Source: Nocardiopsis alkaliphila YIM 80379 (GTDB lineage: Bacteria; Actinomycetota; Actinomycetes; Streptosporangiales; Streptosporangiaceae). Taken from it: DNA of 64,000 bases. The stretch lies in NCBI RefSeq assembly GCF_000341005.1, contig NZ_ANBD01000039.1, positions 1 through 64,000 of the forward strand, read 5' to 3'. The stretch's first letter is position 1. Each line of letters opens with the position of its first letter. A model generated the notes under the pieces. It did not search any database. It saw nothing but the letters and a program-made list of their open reading frames with translations, and was not told the DNA's origin. Of the stretch, positions 19,298 through 28,544 are shown one piece after another. A program made the position numbers and the translations under genes.

Positions 19298-20293
19298 CTT
19301 GCCGTGGAACATCATTCCGGGAATGGTCGGGTTGGGCAGCAGTAGTTCGAACAGTGCGTACATCAGGTCCTCGAAGAGGTCCCGGACCACCGGCATCCAC
19401 AGCAGGGCGAACACGGCGATCGAGCCGAACAGCCCGTAGGCCGTGGCGAAGGCGGTCCACCTGGGTCCGCCGAAGGCCGCCGCGACGTGGTACCCGTCCA
19501 GACCGGGGATCGGTAGCAGGTTGATCAGAGCACTGGTCAGGTTGGCCAAGGCCAGGAAGGCCATCGAAGAGATCGCCCAGTTCACACTGTCCTGACCGGC
19601 CGGTACCAGCAGCGATACGGTGAGCGCCAACGCGGCCGACAACAGCAGACTCGCCAGCGGGCCGGCCAACGCCACCATGACCCTGCGTCCACGGCCGGGG
19701 ATGGTCTCCCAGTCCACGTAGGTGGGCGGCCCGTTCAGCCCGAACCCGCTCATTCCCAGGTAGGCCACGGGCAGGACCAGGTTGCCGCCGGCCTGCCCGT
19801 ACGCGAACGGATTCAACCGGAGGTAGCCGCCACCGCGCTGGGAACGGTCACCCGCCAGGTGGGCGGCCAAGGCGTGTGCGAACTCGTGCACGGCCACGGA
19901 GACGATCCAACCGAGCAGGATGAGCAGTGGTGGGATGAGCGGGGTGACCGTGCTGTCCTCAGCGGCCCAGTCCAGTTCCACGGCCCGCCAGGAGAGCCAA
20001 CCCGCGAATCCGGTCAGTCCCAGGATCAGGACGAACACGGGGCTGGGCAAAAAGTCCGACCGGGACGGTTCGGCCGGGGCGTTCTCATCGTCGGTCGCGA
20101 CCTCAGCGGAGTCCTCGGCCTCTTCGGCGGGGCCCTCGGCGTCGTCGTCGGCACCCACCCCGGCGCGGTTGAGGGCGTCCTCGGGCATCTGCTCCCACGG
20201 GTCGACGTCGCGGGCCGCGTCACCGGGACCGTTGGCGTCGGGGACCGTCGCTGCGTCGGACTCCGCCTTCTGGGGCGGTTCGGGCGTGGGCAT
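19274..20293 (-). CDS. site-2 protease (M50 family) membrane protein
   Basis: A 339-residue intramembrane zinc metalloprotease of the M50B type. The zinc motif HEFAH is at 136-140 within a hydrophobic helix; the third ligand is D266 in PIPGLDGYH. About six hydrophobic helices follow residue 82. The first 80 residues are hydrophilic and acidic (DDDAEGPAEEAEDSAEVATD), with no PDZ domain, like Rip3-type or short actinobacterial members. Such enzymes cleave membrane-embedded regulators, for instance anti-sigma factors. I chose the ATG at 20293 because GCAGGAGCATC precedes it; a start at 20356 would add 21 residues. A substrate is not evident. Confidence 0.87.
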   Translation of the reverse strand: MPTPEPPQKAESDAATVPDANGPGDAARDVDPWEQMPEDALNRAGVGADDDAEGPAEEAEDSAEVATDDENAPAEPSRSDFLPSPVFVLILGLTGFAGWLSWRAVELDWAAEDSTVTPLIPPLLILLGWIVSVAVHEFAHALAAHLAGDRSQRGGGYLRLNPFAYGQAGGNLVLPVAYLGMSGFGLNGPPTYVDWETIPGRGRRVMVALAGPLASLLLSAALALTVSLLVPAGQDSVNWAISSMAFLALANLTSALINLLPIPGLDGYHVAAAFGGPRWTAFATAYGLFGSIAVFALLWMPVVRDLFEDLMYALFELLLPNPTIPGMMFHGKLLLQFWA

Positions 20294-20394
20294 GATGCTC
20301 CTGCTGGTCGCGGGTGTTTCGCGCTCCAGGTTAGGCCCTACCGAGGAGCCCTTCACCGGGGGTGCCTCCTCGCGGATCGGGGACGGCCGGGCCC

Positions 20395-21756
20395 TCAGAC
20401 CATCGCGCGAGGTGCCACCGCGGACTTGTGCAGGCAGGCGATCGCGAACGACCGGCCCGCCGGGGTCAGCTCCCGGAGCCCCACACTCTCGTCACCGACG
20501 ACCAGGTCGAGCGCCTCCAACAGCCAACCCACCGCCATCACCATGGCCCGCACCTGGTCCGAGGCGGCCTCGGCGGTACGCCGATGCGCGGCGGCGTGCC
20601 GGCCGGCGGCCACGGGAGGGTCGATCGGACGCCAACCGGACTCGGTGAGCACTCGCTCGGCGGCTTCGCCGTCGGAGGTGCCCCGCCGGGCGTGGGAACC
20701 CAGCCCTTGGGGAGAGCGGGAGAGCAACAGGCCCAGGAGGGTCTCGGCGGCGGCCTGCTCGATACCACCGGTCCGGCACAGGGTCTCGGTGGCGGCCTGC
20801 CAGAGCGACGCGGGATCCTCGCGCAGTTGCTGGCCACGGCGGGTCAGTTCGAGCCGTCGACCCGAACGGCGCACCGCGCGCATGGAGCGCAGTACCTGGT
20901 GCAGGGCGATGAGTTGGGTGGCATCGGTCTCGTTGCGCGGCGGATCGGGGGTGGTTCGCCAACCGAAGTCCTCGCACATGGCGCGCACCACACCGGGGGA
21001 GATGTAACCGATCTGGGTCAGGGCGATGCCCTCCGAAGCCAGGTCGAGCAGCCGTTGGAGTGGCGCCATGGCCCTGGGCGCGTCATGGGGCACGTCCGCG
21101 CCGGCGATGATCTGTCCCACCAGGGGCCACAGGCGCTGCCGGTGCGGGTGGGTCGAGGAGGAGAGCCAGGCACGGACCCGTTCCTCCCTGACCCGGTCCA
21201 GGTGGCTGAGCCCACGGTGGTCCGGCCGGGTGAGGAAGGACCGCGTGAACCGTTCCTGGGCCAGCCGCCAGCCGCGTTTTCCCGGGCGGATGTCCCCCAG
21301 CGAGATCGCCAACTCCAGGGCGGCCGCGGTCTCGCTCCGGGCGCTCAACTCCACGTCTCCGACGGCGGTGCCCCAAGTCAGTTCGGACAGGTCCGGCGGT
21401 TCCACTCCGGACTCCCACATGAGCCTCTCGTACATCGCCAGACCCGCGGTGTGGTCCCGTCCGTAGAGTTCGAGCAGGGTGGTGGTCTCGGGAGAGGTAC
21501 AGACGTTGCCGTAGCGGAACAGTTGGAGGAGGCGGAAGAGGCGCCCCAGGGAACGCACCGCGAAAAGTCGGTCGTCGGGGGAGTTCTGGAAGCGAACGGG
21601 AAGCTCGTACCAGCAGAAGCGTTGGACCGCGTACTGATTGAGCCGTTGTAGGTCCAGATCCGGGGACAGGGTGCGCAGCGCCAGGCGTGCCATGTCCGCC
21701 GCTCGCTCGTCCTGCCGGGCCAGCTCGGTGAGGGCCGACGCGACAGCCTCTCTCAT
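20395..21756 (-). CDS. uncharacterised winged-helix-like protein
   Basis: I do not recognise this 453-residue protein. It is soluble and mostly helical, with repeated short segments that look like winged-helix domains (for example LALTRRG-like text LELTRRGQQL near 315 and GLRELTPAGRSFAIACLHKS near the C-terminus). Such 'TPAG'/'TRRG' turns typically sit in wings of DNA-binding or replication-associated helical domains. The ATG at 21756 is preceded by GGGGAGGTG eleven bases upstream; a GTG at 21831 would add 25 residues. It is divergent from nothing close; the next gene on this strand begins at 22148. Confidence 0.6.
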   Translation of the reverse strand: MREAVASALTELARQDERAADMARLALRTLSPDLDLQRLNQYAVQRFCWYELPVRFQNSPDDRLFAVRSLGRLFRLLQLFRYGNVCTSPETTTLLELYGRDHTAGLAMYERLMWESGVEPPDLSELTWGTAVGDVELSARSETAAALELAISLGDIRPGKRGWRLAQERFTRSFLTRPDHRGLSHLDRVREERVRAWLSSSTHPHRQRLWPLVGQIIAGADVPHDAPRAMAPLQRLLDLASEGIALTQIGYISPGVVRAMCEDFGWRTTPDPPRNETDATQLIALHQVLRSMRAVRRSGRRLELTRRGQQLREDPASLWQAATETLCRTGGIEQAAAETLLGLLLSRSPQGLGSHARRGTSDGEAAERVLTESGWRPIDPPVAAGRHAAAHRRTAEAASDQVRAMVMAVGWLLEALDLVVGDESVGLRELTPAGRSFAIACLHKSAVAPRAMV

Positions 21757-21905
21757 GATGGGCGTCACCTCCCCGCGTGCTTGGGCCCGGGGCCGTCCGG
21801 GCATGCTGCTTCGTTGTCGACCCGAGACCACGGTCGGGGTGACCGTTGACGGGGCTGAGCCTCTCCTACCCCGGAAAGGACGAAGAATGCCTGCGTGCGT
21901 GGGGT

Positions 21906-22148
21906 CTAGGGGCGTGGGCGCCGCCGTGGGGGTACGGGCGGGACGACACGGCTGGCGGCGATGTCGCCTTCGCCGACCTCCACCGTCGAATCGTCCCTAC
22001 GGCGCACGGTGAGCACTCCGTCGGCCCAGGACTCCACCACCCCGACGATATCGGTGAAGCCACCACCAGGGAGGGAGATTCGCAGCGAGACACGCTGCCC
22101 GACGTCATCCTGGTCGATTCTGTGGACGAGTCGTCCCCGCAAGTGCAT
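21906..22148 (-). CDS. orphan SH3/Tudor-like domain protein
   Basis: An 80-residue protein almost entirely composed of beta-strand-like sequence (VGQRVSLRISLPGGGFTDIV, then VVESWADGVLTVRRRD and STVEVGEGDIAASRVVPP). It resembles the N-terminal domain of actinobacterial Rv0428c-like acetyltransferases, where a GNAT domain follows. Here the protein ends in a short proline/arginine tail, with no GNAT domain. It may be a remnant or a stand-alone nucleic-acid- or protein-binding module. The start codon has no strong ribosome site. Divergent from the ferredoxin gene. Confidence 0.5.
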   Translation of the reverse strand: MHLRGRLVHRIDQDDVGQRVSLRISLPGGGFTDIVGVVESWADGVLTVRRRDDSTVEVGEGDIAASRVVPPVPPRRRPRP

Positions 22149-22335
22149 GAATCCGGACCCCCGAGTGTGCGCCGGCCATTGTCCAAGGCCATACTAGGAC
22201 TACGACATCTGTGCCGATAGCTTGCAGAGGCCGGAGAATCATGTCGGTGCCCGCATGCCGACCGCTGCTCTGGGCAGGCTCTGAAGGTCCCCGCATCCCC
22301 CGTGGGTGAGCGGGGGTGAGACAAGGAGTTACGAC

Positions 22336-22656
22336 GTGACCTACGTCATCGCGCAGCCCTGTGTTGATGTGCTGGATAAGGCGTGCATTGACGAGTGCCC
22401 CGTGGACTGTATCTACGAGGGCGAGCGCATGCTCTACATCCACCCGGACGAGTGCGTTGACTGTGGTGCGTGTGAGCCGGTGTGCCCCGTCGAGGCCATC
22501 TACTACGAGGACGACCTTCCCGAGCAGTGGTCGGAGTTCTACAAGGCCAACGTGGACTTCTTCGATGACCTGGGTTCCCCGGGGGGAGCCTCCAAGGTCG
22601 GCAAGATCGACCGGGACCACCCGATCGTGGCCAAGCTGCCTCCGCAGGCCGAATAG
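22336..22656 (+). CDS. fdxA: seven-iron ferredoxin
   Basis: A 106-residue ferredoxin with one [3Fe-4S] and one [4Fe-4S] cluster, a small cytoplasmic electron carrier. Cluster cysteines are in [19 protein letters not shown] and [16 protein letters not shown], the FdxA pattern. The tail ending VAKLPPQ is usual for the family. The GTG start has AAGGAG at 22323-22328. A perfect 15-bp hairpin follows, so it probably forms its own transcript, although dapC lies next in the same direction as in many actinobacteria. Confidence 0.93.
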   Translation: MTYVIAQPCVDVLDKACIDECPVDCIYEGERMLYIHPDECVDCGACEPVCPVEAIYYEDDLPEQWSEFYKANVDFFDDLGSPGGASKVGKIDRDHPIVAKLPPQAE

Positions 22657-22724
22657 GTCGGCGCCCGCCACGGCGTCCCCCGGCGCAGAGGGTGCGTGGC
22701 GTGAGGCCGCTCCATGCGTGACGT

Positions 22725-22758
22725 GTCGCGCCGACCCTCCGCCGAGGGTCGGCGCGAC
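22725..22758. terminator. strong hairpin between fdxA and dapC
   Basis: GTCGCGCCGACCCTC (22725-22739) and GAGGGTCGGCGCGAC (22744-22758) form a perfect 15-bp stem with a four-base loop. No T-tract follows. It lies 69 bases after fdxA and 53 before dapC. Confidence 0.7.
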
Positions 22759-22811
22759 GCCGTTGTGCGCAGAAGGTTCCACAGTTTCCGAACAGGATGG
22801 AGAGTGTCCCG

Positions 22812-23921
22812 ATGGGCGAACGGCGACCGGTGACCGATCGGCTTCCGACCTTCCCCTGGGATCGCCTGACGCCGTACAAGGAGACGGCTGCGGCCCACCC
22901 CGGCGGCATCGTCGACCTGTCCGTCGGCACCCCGGTCGACCCGGTCCCGACGAACCTTCGAGAGGCGCTCGCCGACGCGGCGGACTCTCCCGGATACCCA
23001 CTGACCTGGGGCACCCCCGAGCTGCGCGCCGCGATCCAGGGCTGGCTGGAACGCCGTCATGGGGTGCGTGTGGCCGACGGCGCGGTCCTGCCCACGGTCG
23101 GTTCCAAGGAGTTGGTGGCCTGGCTGCCGAGTCTGCTCGGACTGGGCCGGGGCGACACGGTCGTCCTGCCGGAGTTGGCCTATCCCACCTATGACGTGGG
23201 CGTACGGATCGCGGGGGCCACCCCGGTGGCCACCGACGGTCTCACCGCCCTCGGCCCGGCCCCGGTGAAACTGGTGTGGGTGAACTCGCCGGCCAACCCG
23301 ACCGGTCGCGTCCTGGGCCGGGACCACTTGCGCAAGGTGGTGGCCTGGGCTCGTGAGCACGGCGCCATCGTCGCCTCCGACGAGTGCTACCTCGACCTGG
23401 GGTGGGACGGTGCCGAGCCGACGTCGATCCTGCACCCGGACGTGTGCGACGGCTCGCACGAGAACCTGCTGGCCGTGCACTCGCTGTCCAAACGTTCCAA
23501 CCTCGCCGGCTACCGTGCCGGGTTCGTGGCGGGTGACCCCGCTCTGGTGTCGGAGTTGCTGGCGGTGCGCAAGCACGCCGGGATGATCGTGCCCGCCCCG
23601 GTCCAGGCGGCGATGAAGGCCGCATTGGACGACGACGACCACGCAGCCGAGCAGAAGGAGCGTTATCGAGCCCGTCGGGCCAGGCTGCGCGCCGCGTTCG
23701 AGGGCGCGGGCTGGCGGATCGAGCACTCCGAGGCGGGCCTGTACCTGTGGGCGAGCCACCCCGACCTGGATGCCTGGGGCGCGGTGGGTGTACTCGCCGA
23801 TCGTGGCGTACTGGTCGCCCCGGGTGATTTCTACGGACCCACCGGTGGGCGGCACGTGCGGGTGGCCTTCACCGCCACCGATGAGCGCGTCGAAACCGCC
23901 GTCGAGCGCCTGTCCGAATAG
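22812..23921 (+). CDS. dapC: succinyldiaminopimelate transaminase
   Basis: A 369-residue class I/II aminotransferase, PLP-dependent. The lysine is in HSLSKRSNLAGYRAGF, the SKRSN form typical of actinobacterial DapC. VNSPANPTG and the YPLTWGTPELR segment are also present. The enzyme makes N-succinyl-diaminopimelate in the succinylase branch of lysine and peptidoglycan precursor synthesis. dapD and dapE of the same branch lie a few kb downstream. I prefer the ATG at 22812 with GGAG nine bases upstream; an ATG at 22797 adds five residues. Confidence 0.9.
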   Translation: MGERRPVTDRLPTFPWDRLTPYKETAAAHPGGIVDLSVGTPVDPVPTNLREALADAADSPGYPLTWGTPELRAAIQGWLERRHGVRVADGAVLPTVGSKELVAWLPSLLGLGRGDTVVLPELAYPTYDVGVRIAGATPVATDGLTALGPAPVKLVWVNSPANPTGRVLGRDHLRKVVAWAREHGAIVASDECYLDLGWDGAEPTSILHPDVCDGSHENLLAVHSLSKRSNLAGYRAGFVAGDPALVSELLAVRKHAGMIVPAPVQAAMKAALDDDDHAAEQKERYRARRARLRAAFEGAGWRIEHSEAGLYLWASHPDLDAWGAVGVLADRGVLVAPGDFYGPTGGRHVRVAFTATDERVETAVERLSE

Positions 23922-23952
23922 CCCTCCACTCCGGCTCGCCCGCGCGAGGGGT

Positions 23953-24312
23953 TCAGCGGGCGGCCGGGCGGACCAGACAGAACTCGTTGCCCTCCGGGTC
24001 CCGCAGGACCTGGAAGGACCCCTGCGCGTCGGTGACCACGTCGCCCACGGTGGTCGCGCCCCGCCGAAGGAGCCGTTCGGTGACCGCAGCGATGTCGTCC
24101 ACCCGAACGTCCACATGGAGGCGGTTGGGGTGTGCCTTGGGCTCGGAGGTGGGCTGGAAGGACAGCCGAGGCAGCCCGGCCGCGCCCTCGACATGCGCCC
24201 ATCCATCTCTTCGCTCCATCGGTTCACCACCGAGGAGGAAGGCCCAGAAACGGGCGAGGGTGGACGGCTCGACGGCGTTGACGACCCACTGGTCGATGGT
24301 TCCCGGACTCAT
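23953..24312 (-). CDS. VOC-family glyoxalase-like protein
   Basis: A 119-residue protein of the vicinal-oxygen-chelate fold. The pattern VVNAVEPSTLARFWAFLLGGE at the start and RDPEGNEFCLVRP at the end match glyoxalase-like (Glyoxalase_6) proteins, as does HVDVRVDDIAAVTERLLRRG. Such proteins bind or isomerise small metal-chelated ligands; the substrate is unknown. It lies on its own between dapC and the convergently placed next gene, with no functional hint. Confidence 0.85.
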   Translation of the reverse strand: MSPGTIDQWVVNAVEPSTLARFWAFLLGGEPMERRDGWAHVEGAAGLPRLSFQPTSEPKAHPNRLHVDVRVDDIAAVTERLLRRGATTVGDVVTDAQGSFQVLRDPEGNEFCLVRPAAR

Positions 24313-24333
24313 ACGGTGGGATCCTAGCGCCCC

Positions 24334-25206
24334 TTAGCGGAGCACCACGCGGCCGCCGGTGTCGTCCTCCACCTCGGTCCAGGCCGCGGCCTCGTCCAGG
24401 CCGTCGGAGGCCCGCCAGCGCATGTCGTCGTAGGTCACCGAGCTCAGCCCGTACTCCTCGGCGTGCACGACGGCCCACATGGCCATGGCCCAGCCCAGGT
24501 CGCCGGTGGCCGGGTCCTGGTCCAGGGGCAGCTCCGCCGGATCGGTGCCGAACACCCGAGCCATTTGTTCCTGAGCACCCGCGATGTCGGCTTCACCCGT
24601 TTGGAGGGCCTCGACGGTCTCCTCGTCGAACCAGCAGGTCGCCATGCCACCGTGATCGCCGCCCAGGGTCACGGCCATTCGTTCGGACAACGCCTCATGC
24701 TGGTCGTAGGCGAACCCGTCGGCGCTGCGCTGTACCCGCTGGGCGGCCTCGTAGACCGGTATCGTCTCCCAGTCGTGCACCTCGACCAGCTCGTCGTAGA
24801 AGGCACGGCTGGAATGCACCGGGTCCATGATCTCCTCCGGTTCGCCCCAATCCTGGGAAGGGCGCTGCTGGAAGAGCCCCAGCGAGTCCCGGTCGCCGTA
24901 CTCGATGTTGTAGAAACGCGATTCCTGCCACACCGTGGCGTAGGAGATCGTCACCGCGTGCTGTGGCAGGTCCCGGCTGAACGCCACCCCGCCGACGGTG
25001 GCCGCGTTCCGGGCCTGTTCGAACTCCATGTCGAACCGGCCGTTCGACAGGTTCAAACGGCATCCCGGCTCCGGCGCCTCGCGGGTGTCCAGGGGCTCGA
25101 ACGTGGTCAACACGTAGTAGGCGCCGCCGACGAACAGACCGCACACGAGGGTCAGGACCAAGAGGATCTTGGCGAACGCGGAGAACTTCCTACGCTTACT
25201 GGGCAC
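24334..25206 (-). CDS. membrane-anchored lysozyme-like/transglycosylase-like protein
   Basis: A protein of 290 residues from the GTG at 25206. One transmembrane helix near 12-34 is followed by an extracellular domain. The segment TVWQESRFYNIEYGDRD, then SLGLFQQRPSQDWG resembles an actinobacterial lysozyme-like domain in which the Glu in ESRF would be the catalytic acid; I infer cell-wall cleavage or binding from this only. The frame stays open upstream to ATG 25329 or GTG 25353, which would add an unstructured proline-rich cytoplasmic tail. No ribosome site decides the start. Upstream of dapD on the opposite strand. Confidence 0.6.
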   Translation of the reverse strand: MPSKRRKFSAFAKILLVLTLVCGLFVGGAYYVLTTFEPLDTREAPEPGCRLNLSNGRFDMEFEQARNAATVGGVAFSRDLPQHAVTISYATVWQESRFYNIEYGDRDSLGLFQQRPSQDWGEPEEIMDPVHSSRAFYDELVEVHDWETIPVYEAAQRVQRSADGFAYDQHEALSERMAVTLGGDHGGMATCWFDEETVEALQTGEADIAGAQEQMARVFGTDPAELPLDQDPATGDLGWAMAMWAVVHAEEYGLSSVTYDDMRWRASDGLDEAAAWTEVEDDTGGRVVLR

Positions 25207-25454
25207 GGGCGCACCAAGGGTCGGGGACGGATGGGACGCACCTTCCCCGATCCGCGCAGGCGGGGTCGGGACCGTGCGTTGGGCCGCCGGGAGTTCACTG
25301 AGAGGATGTCCGGCGTGCCTCGGCCGCATTGTAGTAGGCACCGCGAGGACCAACGGGAGACGTCGGGGCCAGGGACGGGAAGTGGCCGACCACTCAGTGC
25401 GGGTGGGCGGGCCGTATCCCCCACACCCCCACCGAGCGACTAACGTGGGTTCAC

Positions 25455-26291
25455 ATGACCAGCTCGTACACCAGTCCGCTGCCCGACCAGATCGACGAAC
25501 TCTGGGAGCAGCGCTCCGAACTGACCCCCGGCCACACCGAGGCGCGCGAGATCATCACCGGCGCCATCGACCAGATCGACGAGGGCAAGGCCCGCGTGGC
25601 CTTCGTCGACCCCACCACCGATGACGTGGTGGTCGACGAGCGCGCCAAGCGCTCCATCCTGCTCGGCTTCAAGGTCCTGGAAATGAAGGAGTCGCAGGTC
25701 GGCGACTTCTACCACCACGACCGCATGCCGCTGAAGACCCGCTTCGACGGTGTTCGCGTCGTCGCCGGTGCGATCGCCCGCTGGGGCTCCTTCCTGGCCC
25801 CGGGCGTGGTCCTGATGCCGTCCTTCACCAACATCGGTGCCTATGTCGGTTCCGGCACCATGGTCGACACCTGGGCCACGGTGGGCTCCTGCGCGCAGGT
25901 GGGCGAGAACGTCCACTTGTCCGGCGGCGTCGGCGTCGGCGGCGTCCTGGAGCCCCCGCAGGCCTCCCCGGTCATCATCGAGGACGAGGCCTTCCTCGGC
26001 TCGCGCAGCATGGTCGTCGAGGGCGCTCGTGTGCGCAAGGGCGCCAAGCTCGGCGCGGGCACCATCCTCACCTCCTCCACGCGCGTCTTCGACGCCGAGA
26101 GCGGTCAGGAACTGCCCCGCGGCGAGGCCCCGGCCTGGTCGGTGTGCGTGACCGCCAACCGCACCAAGAGCTTCCCCGGTGGCGACTTCGGTATGCCGGT
26201 GTTGCTGGTGCTCAAGCGCTTGGAGGAGGGGCAGGAGCACGACAAGCTCGCCCTGAACGACCTTCTGCGTGAACACGGCGTCAACGCCTAG
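25455..26291 (+). CDS. dapD: tetrahydrodipicolinate N-succinyltransferase
   Basis: A 278-residue left-handed beta-helix acyltransferase. The hexapeptide repeats are clear from about 105 to 215 (VVLMPSFTNIGAYVGSGTMV, then DTWATVGSCAQVGENVHLSG). It transfers succinate from succinyl-CoA to tetrahydrodipicolinate, starting the succinylase branch of lysine/diaminopimelate synthesis that dapC and dapE complete. The length and TNIGAYV and GGVLEPPQASP motifs fit the proteobacterial-type DapD. The ATG is preceded by GTGGG. A hairpin separates it from dapE. Confidence 0.93.
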   Translation: MTSSYTSPLPDQIDELWEQRSELTPGHTEAREIITGAIDQIDEGKARVAFVDPTTDDVVVDERAKRSILLGFKVLEMKESQVGDFYHHDRMPLKTRFDGVRVVAGAIARWGSFLAPGVVLMPSFTNIGAYVGSGTMVDTWATVGSCAQVGENVHLSGGVGVGGVLEPPQASPVIIEDEAFLGSRSMVVEGARVRKGAKLGAGTILTSSTRVFDAESGQELPRGEAPAWSVCVTANRTKSFPGGDFGMPVLLVLKRLEEGQEHDKLALNDLLREHGVNA

Positions 26292-26306
26292 GGGCGATGC
26301 CTTCGA

Positions 26307-26337
26307 GACGCCCCTTCCGGTACCCGGGAGGGGCGTC
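26307..26337. terminator. hairpin after dapD
   Basis: GACGCCCCT (26307-26315) and AGGGGCGTC (26329-26337) form a perfect 9-bp stem with a 13-base loop, 16 bases after the dapD stop and before dapE. Confidence 0.65.
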
Positions 26338-26417
26338 CGCTGTTCTAGTGTGGCCCCGGACCATCACACCCGCACCACCCGCACACCCGCGTGCCTGAAT
26401 CGAAACGGGGCGAGACC

Positions 26418-27482
26418 ATGCTGGACCTGACCACGGACGTGGCGGAGTTGACCGCCGCCCTCGTGGACACACGTTCCGAGAGTGGCGATGAGAAGGCCCT
26501 CGCAGACGCGGTCGAGAGCGCTTTGGCGGCACTGCCCCATCTCACGGTCGCCCGCGATGGTGACGCGGTCGTGGCCCGAACCGACCTCGGACGTGAGCGC
26601 CGGGTGGTGATCGCCGGACACCTCGACACCGTGCCGATCGTCGACAACGTGCCCTCGTACGTGGACGGGGATCGTCTCTACGGCTGCGGTACCTCGGACA
26701 TGAAGGCGGGCGTGGCCGTTCAGCTCAAACTGGCCGCCCTGGTCGTCGAGCCGATCCACGACGTCACCTACGTCTTCTACGACAACGAGGAGGTCGACGC
26801 CTCCCGCAACGGCCTGCTGCGGTTGAGTCGTAACCACCCCGAGTCGCTCGCGGGCGACTTCGCCATCCTCATGGAGCCCACCGACGGAGTCATCGAGGGC
26901 GGATGCCAGGGCACCATGCGAGTGGACGTGAGGACCAGCGGCAAGCGTGCCCACAGCGCGCGTTCCTGGATGGGGGAGAACGCCATCCACAAGGCCGGAG
27001 AGGTTCTGGACGTCCTACGCGCCTACACGCCTCGGCGACCCGAGGTGGAGGGCCTGACCTTCCACGAAGGACTCAACGCGGTCTTCGTCGAGGGAGGCGT
27101 GGCCGGCAACGTCATCCCCGACGAATGCGTGATCAGGGTCAACTACCGCTACGCACCGGACCTGTCCCCGGCCGACGCCGAAGCGCACCTACGTGAGGTG
27201 TTCGCCGGTTTCGAGCTGACCGTGACCGACTCCGCCGCCCCGGCCCGCCCGGGCCTGGACGATCCCTCGGCCGCGGCCTTCGTCGCCGCTGTGGGGGAGG
27301 GGCGGGCCCGGGCGAAGTTCGGTTGGACGGACGTCTCCCGCTTCTCCGAGCTGGGCGTCCCGGCGGTCAACTACGGACCCGGCGACCCGATGCTGGCGCA
27401 CACCCGTGACGAGTACGCGAAGATCTCGCGGATTCGAGAGGCCGAGGAACGCATGGTCGCCTGGTTGACCGGTCGCCGCTGA
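26418..27482 (+). CDS. dapE: succinyl-diaminopimelate desuccinylase
   Basis: A 354-residue M20 metallopeptidase-fold amidohydrolase that removes succinate to release LL-diaminopimelate. Metal-site motifs are GHLDTVP (about 73), YGCGTSDMKAG (about 94), the EE pair in YDNEEVD (about 127) and MEPTDGVIEGGCQG. The dimerisation domain has TSGKRAHSARSWMGENAIHK. The ATG at 26418 is preceded by GGGGCGAGA. With dapC and dapD this completes the succinylase branch within a few kb, as in M. tuberculosis Rv1201c-Rv1202. Confidence 0.92.
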   Translation: MLDLTTDVAELTAALVDTRSESGDEKALADAVESALAALPHLTVARDGDAVVARTDLGRERRVVIAGHLDTVPIVDNVPSYVDGDRLYGCGTSDMKAGVAVQLKLAALVVEPIHDVTYVFYDNEEVDASRNGLLRLSRNHPESLAGDFAILMEPTDGVIEGGCQGTMRVDVRTSGKRAHSARSWMGENAIHKAGEVLDVLRAYTPRRPEVEGLTFHEGLNAVFVEGGVAGNVIPDECVIRVNYRYAPDLSPADAEAHLREVFAGFELTVTDSAAPARPGLDDPSAAAFVAAVGEGRARAKFGWTDVSRFSELGVPAVNYGPGDPMLAHTRDEYAKISRIREAEERMVAWLTGRR

Positions 27483-27595
27483 AGCGTGCTCGCCCCATCG
27501 CCTGCGGTGTGTCCCCGCAGGCGGCCACCATTGGCCACGCACAGGTCACACCGGGTTCAGGTGTGAGTGGTTCCAGGGCGGATAACTTTACGTGC

Positions 27596-28372
27596 ATGAC
27601 GGAAGAAGAGAAGATGAGGCGTGCCGGACCGCTCACCTACCGCGGGCGCGCCATCCCCGACACCACCACCGACCAGCGCCTCCTCGACCGGAGGGGCCCT
27701 TCTGACTGGGTGCACACCGACCCCTGGAGGGTCCTGCGCATCCAGTCGGAGTTCGTGGAGGGGTTCGGGCTGCTGGCCGAACTACCCTCCGCGGTGAGCG
27801 TCTTCGGGTCGGCTCGGATCAAGCCGGGCACCGAGTACTACGAATTGGGTGTCCGGATGGGGGCCAAGCTCGCGGAGGCGGGCTACGCCACCATCACCGG
27901 TGGCGGCCCCGGGATGATGGAGGCCGCGAACAAGGGCGCCAAGCAGGCGGGTGGATTGTCCGTGGGGCTCGGTATCGAGTTGCCCTTCGAACAGAGCCTC
28001 AACGAGTACGTCGACGTGGGCGTCACCTTCCGGTACTTCTTCGTCCGCAAGTTGATGTTCGTGAAGTACGCCCAGGCCTTCGTGGTGCTGCCCGGTGGGT
28101 TCGGCACCCTGGACGAGCTGTTCGAGGCCATCACCCTGGTGCAGACCAAGAAGGTGACCCGCTTCCCCGTGGTGCTGGTGGGTACCGAGTTCTGGGGCGG
28201 TATGCGCGACTGGATCGAGGCCAGCCTGCTCAAGCACAACCTCATCTCCGAGCAGGACATGGATCTGCTCTACGTGACCGACGACCCCGACGCGGTGGTC
28301 TCCACCATCCAAAGGGCACACGTGCACTTGGAGAACCAGTTCGAGCGGAGCGAGCCCGGCCCCTCCAGCTGA
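27596..28372 (+). CDS. LOG-family Rossmann-fold protein (Rv1205-like)
   Basis: A 258-residue protein (TIGR00730 type). The two family motifs are GGGPGMMEAANKGA (about 103-116) and PGGFGTLDE (about 167-175), the PGGxGTxxE site of LOG cytokinin-riboside phosphoribohydrolases. Mycobacterial Rv1205 has this activity. The upstream dapE and downstream genes follow the same order as in Rv1202-Rv1213. The ATG at 27596 is the longer reasonable start; an ATG at 27614 has a better ribosome site (GGAAGAAGAG) and is equally plausible. Substrate is inferred from family only. Confidence 0.85.
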   Translation: MTEEEKMRRAGPLTYRGRAIPDTTTDQRLLDRRGPSDWVHTDPWRVLRIQSEFVEGFGLLAELPSAVSVFGSARIKPGTEYYELGVRMGAKLAEAGYATITGGGPGMMEAANKGAKQAGGLSVGLGIELPFEQSLNEYVDVGVTFRYFFVRKLMFVKYAQAFVVLPGGFGTLDELFEAITLVQTKKVTRFPVVLVGTEFWGGMRDWIEASLLKHNLISEQDMDLLYVTDDPDAVVSTIQRAHVHLENQFERSEPGPSS

Positions 28373-28544
28373 CCTCGGGCCCGGGCTCCCCCGCCCGTCA
28401 GCCCGCTCCCGCCCTCGACCGGCGCCTACGAGGGGATTCTTTCGGGTGCTCGCGATTCGACTCCTTGGGCACGGTGTCGAGACGAACCCGGCCCGATGAC
28501 GCGCGAACGGGTGACCCGCCTAGCGCGCCGATGGGTTCGGCTCC

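Noticed and set aside
22539..24230. A 563-codon minus-strand frame over dapC
   Set aside because: Shadow of dapC; low-complexity Gly/Arg/Val text.
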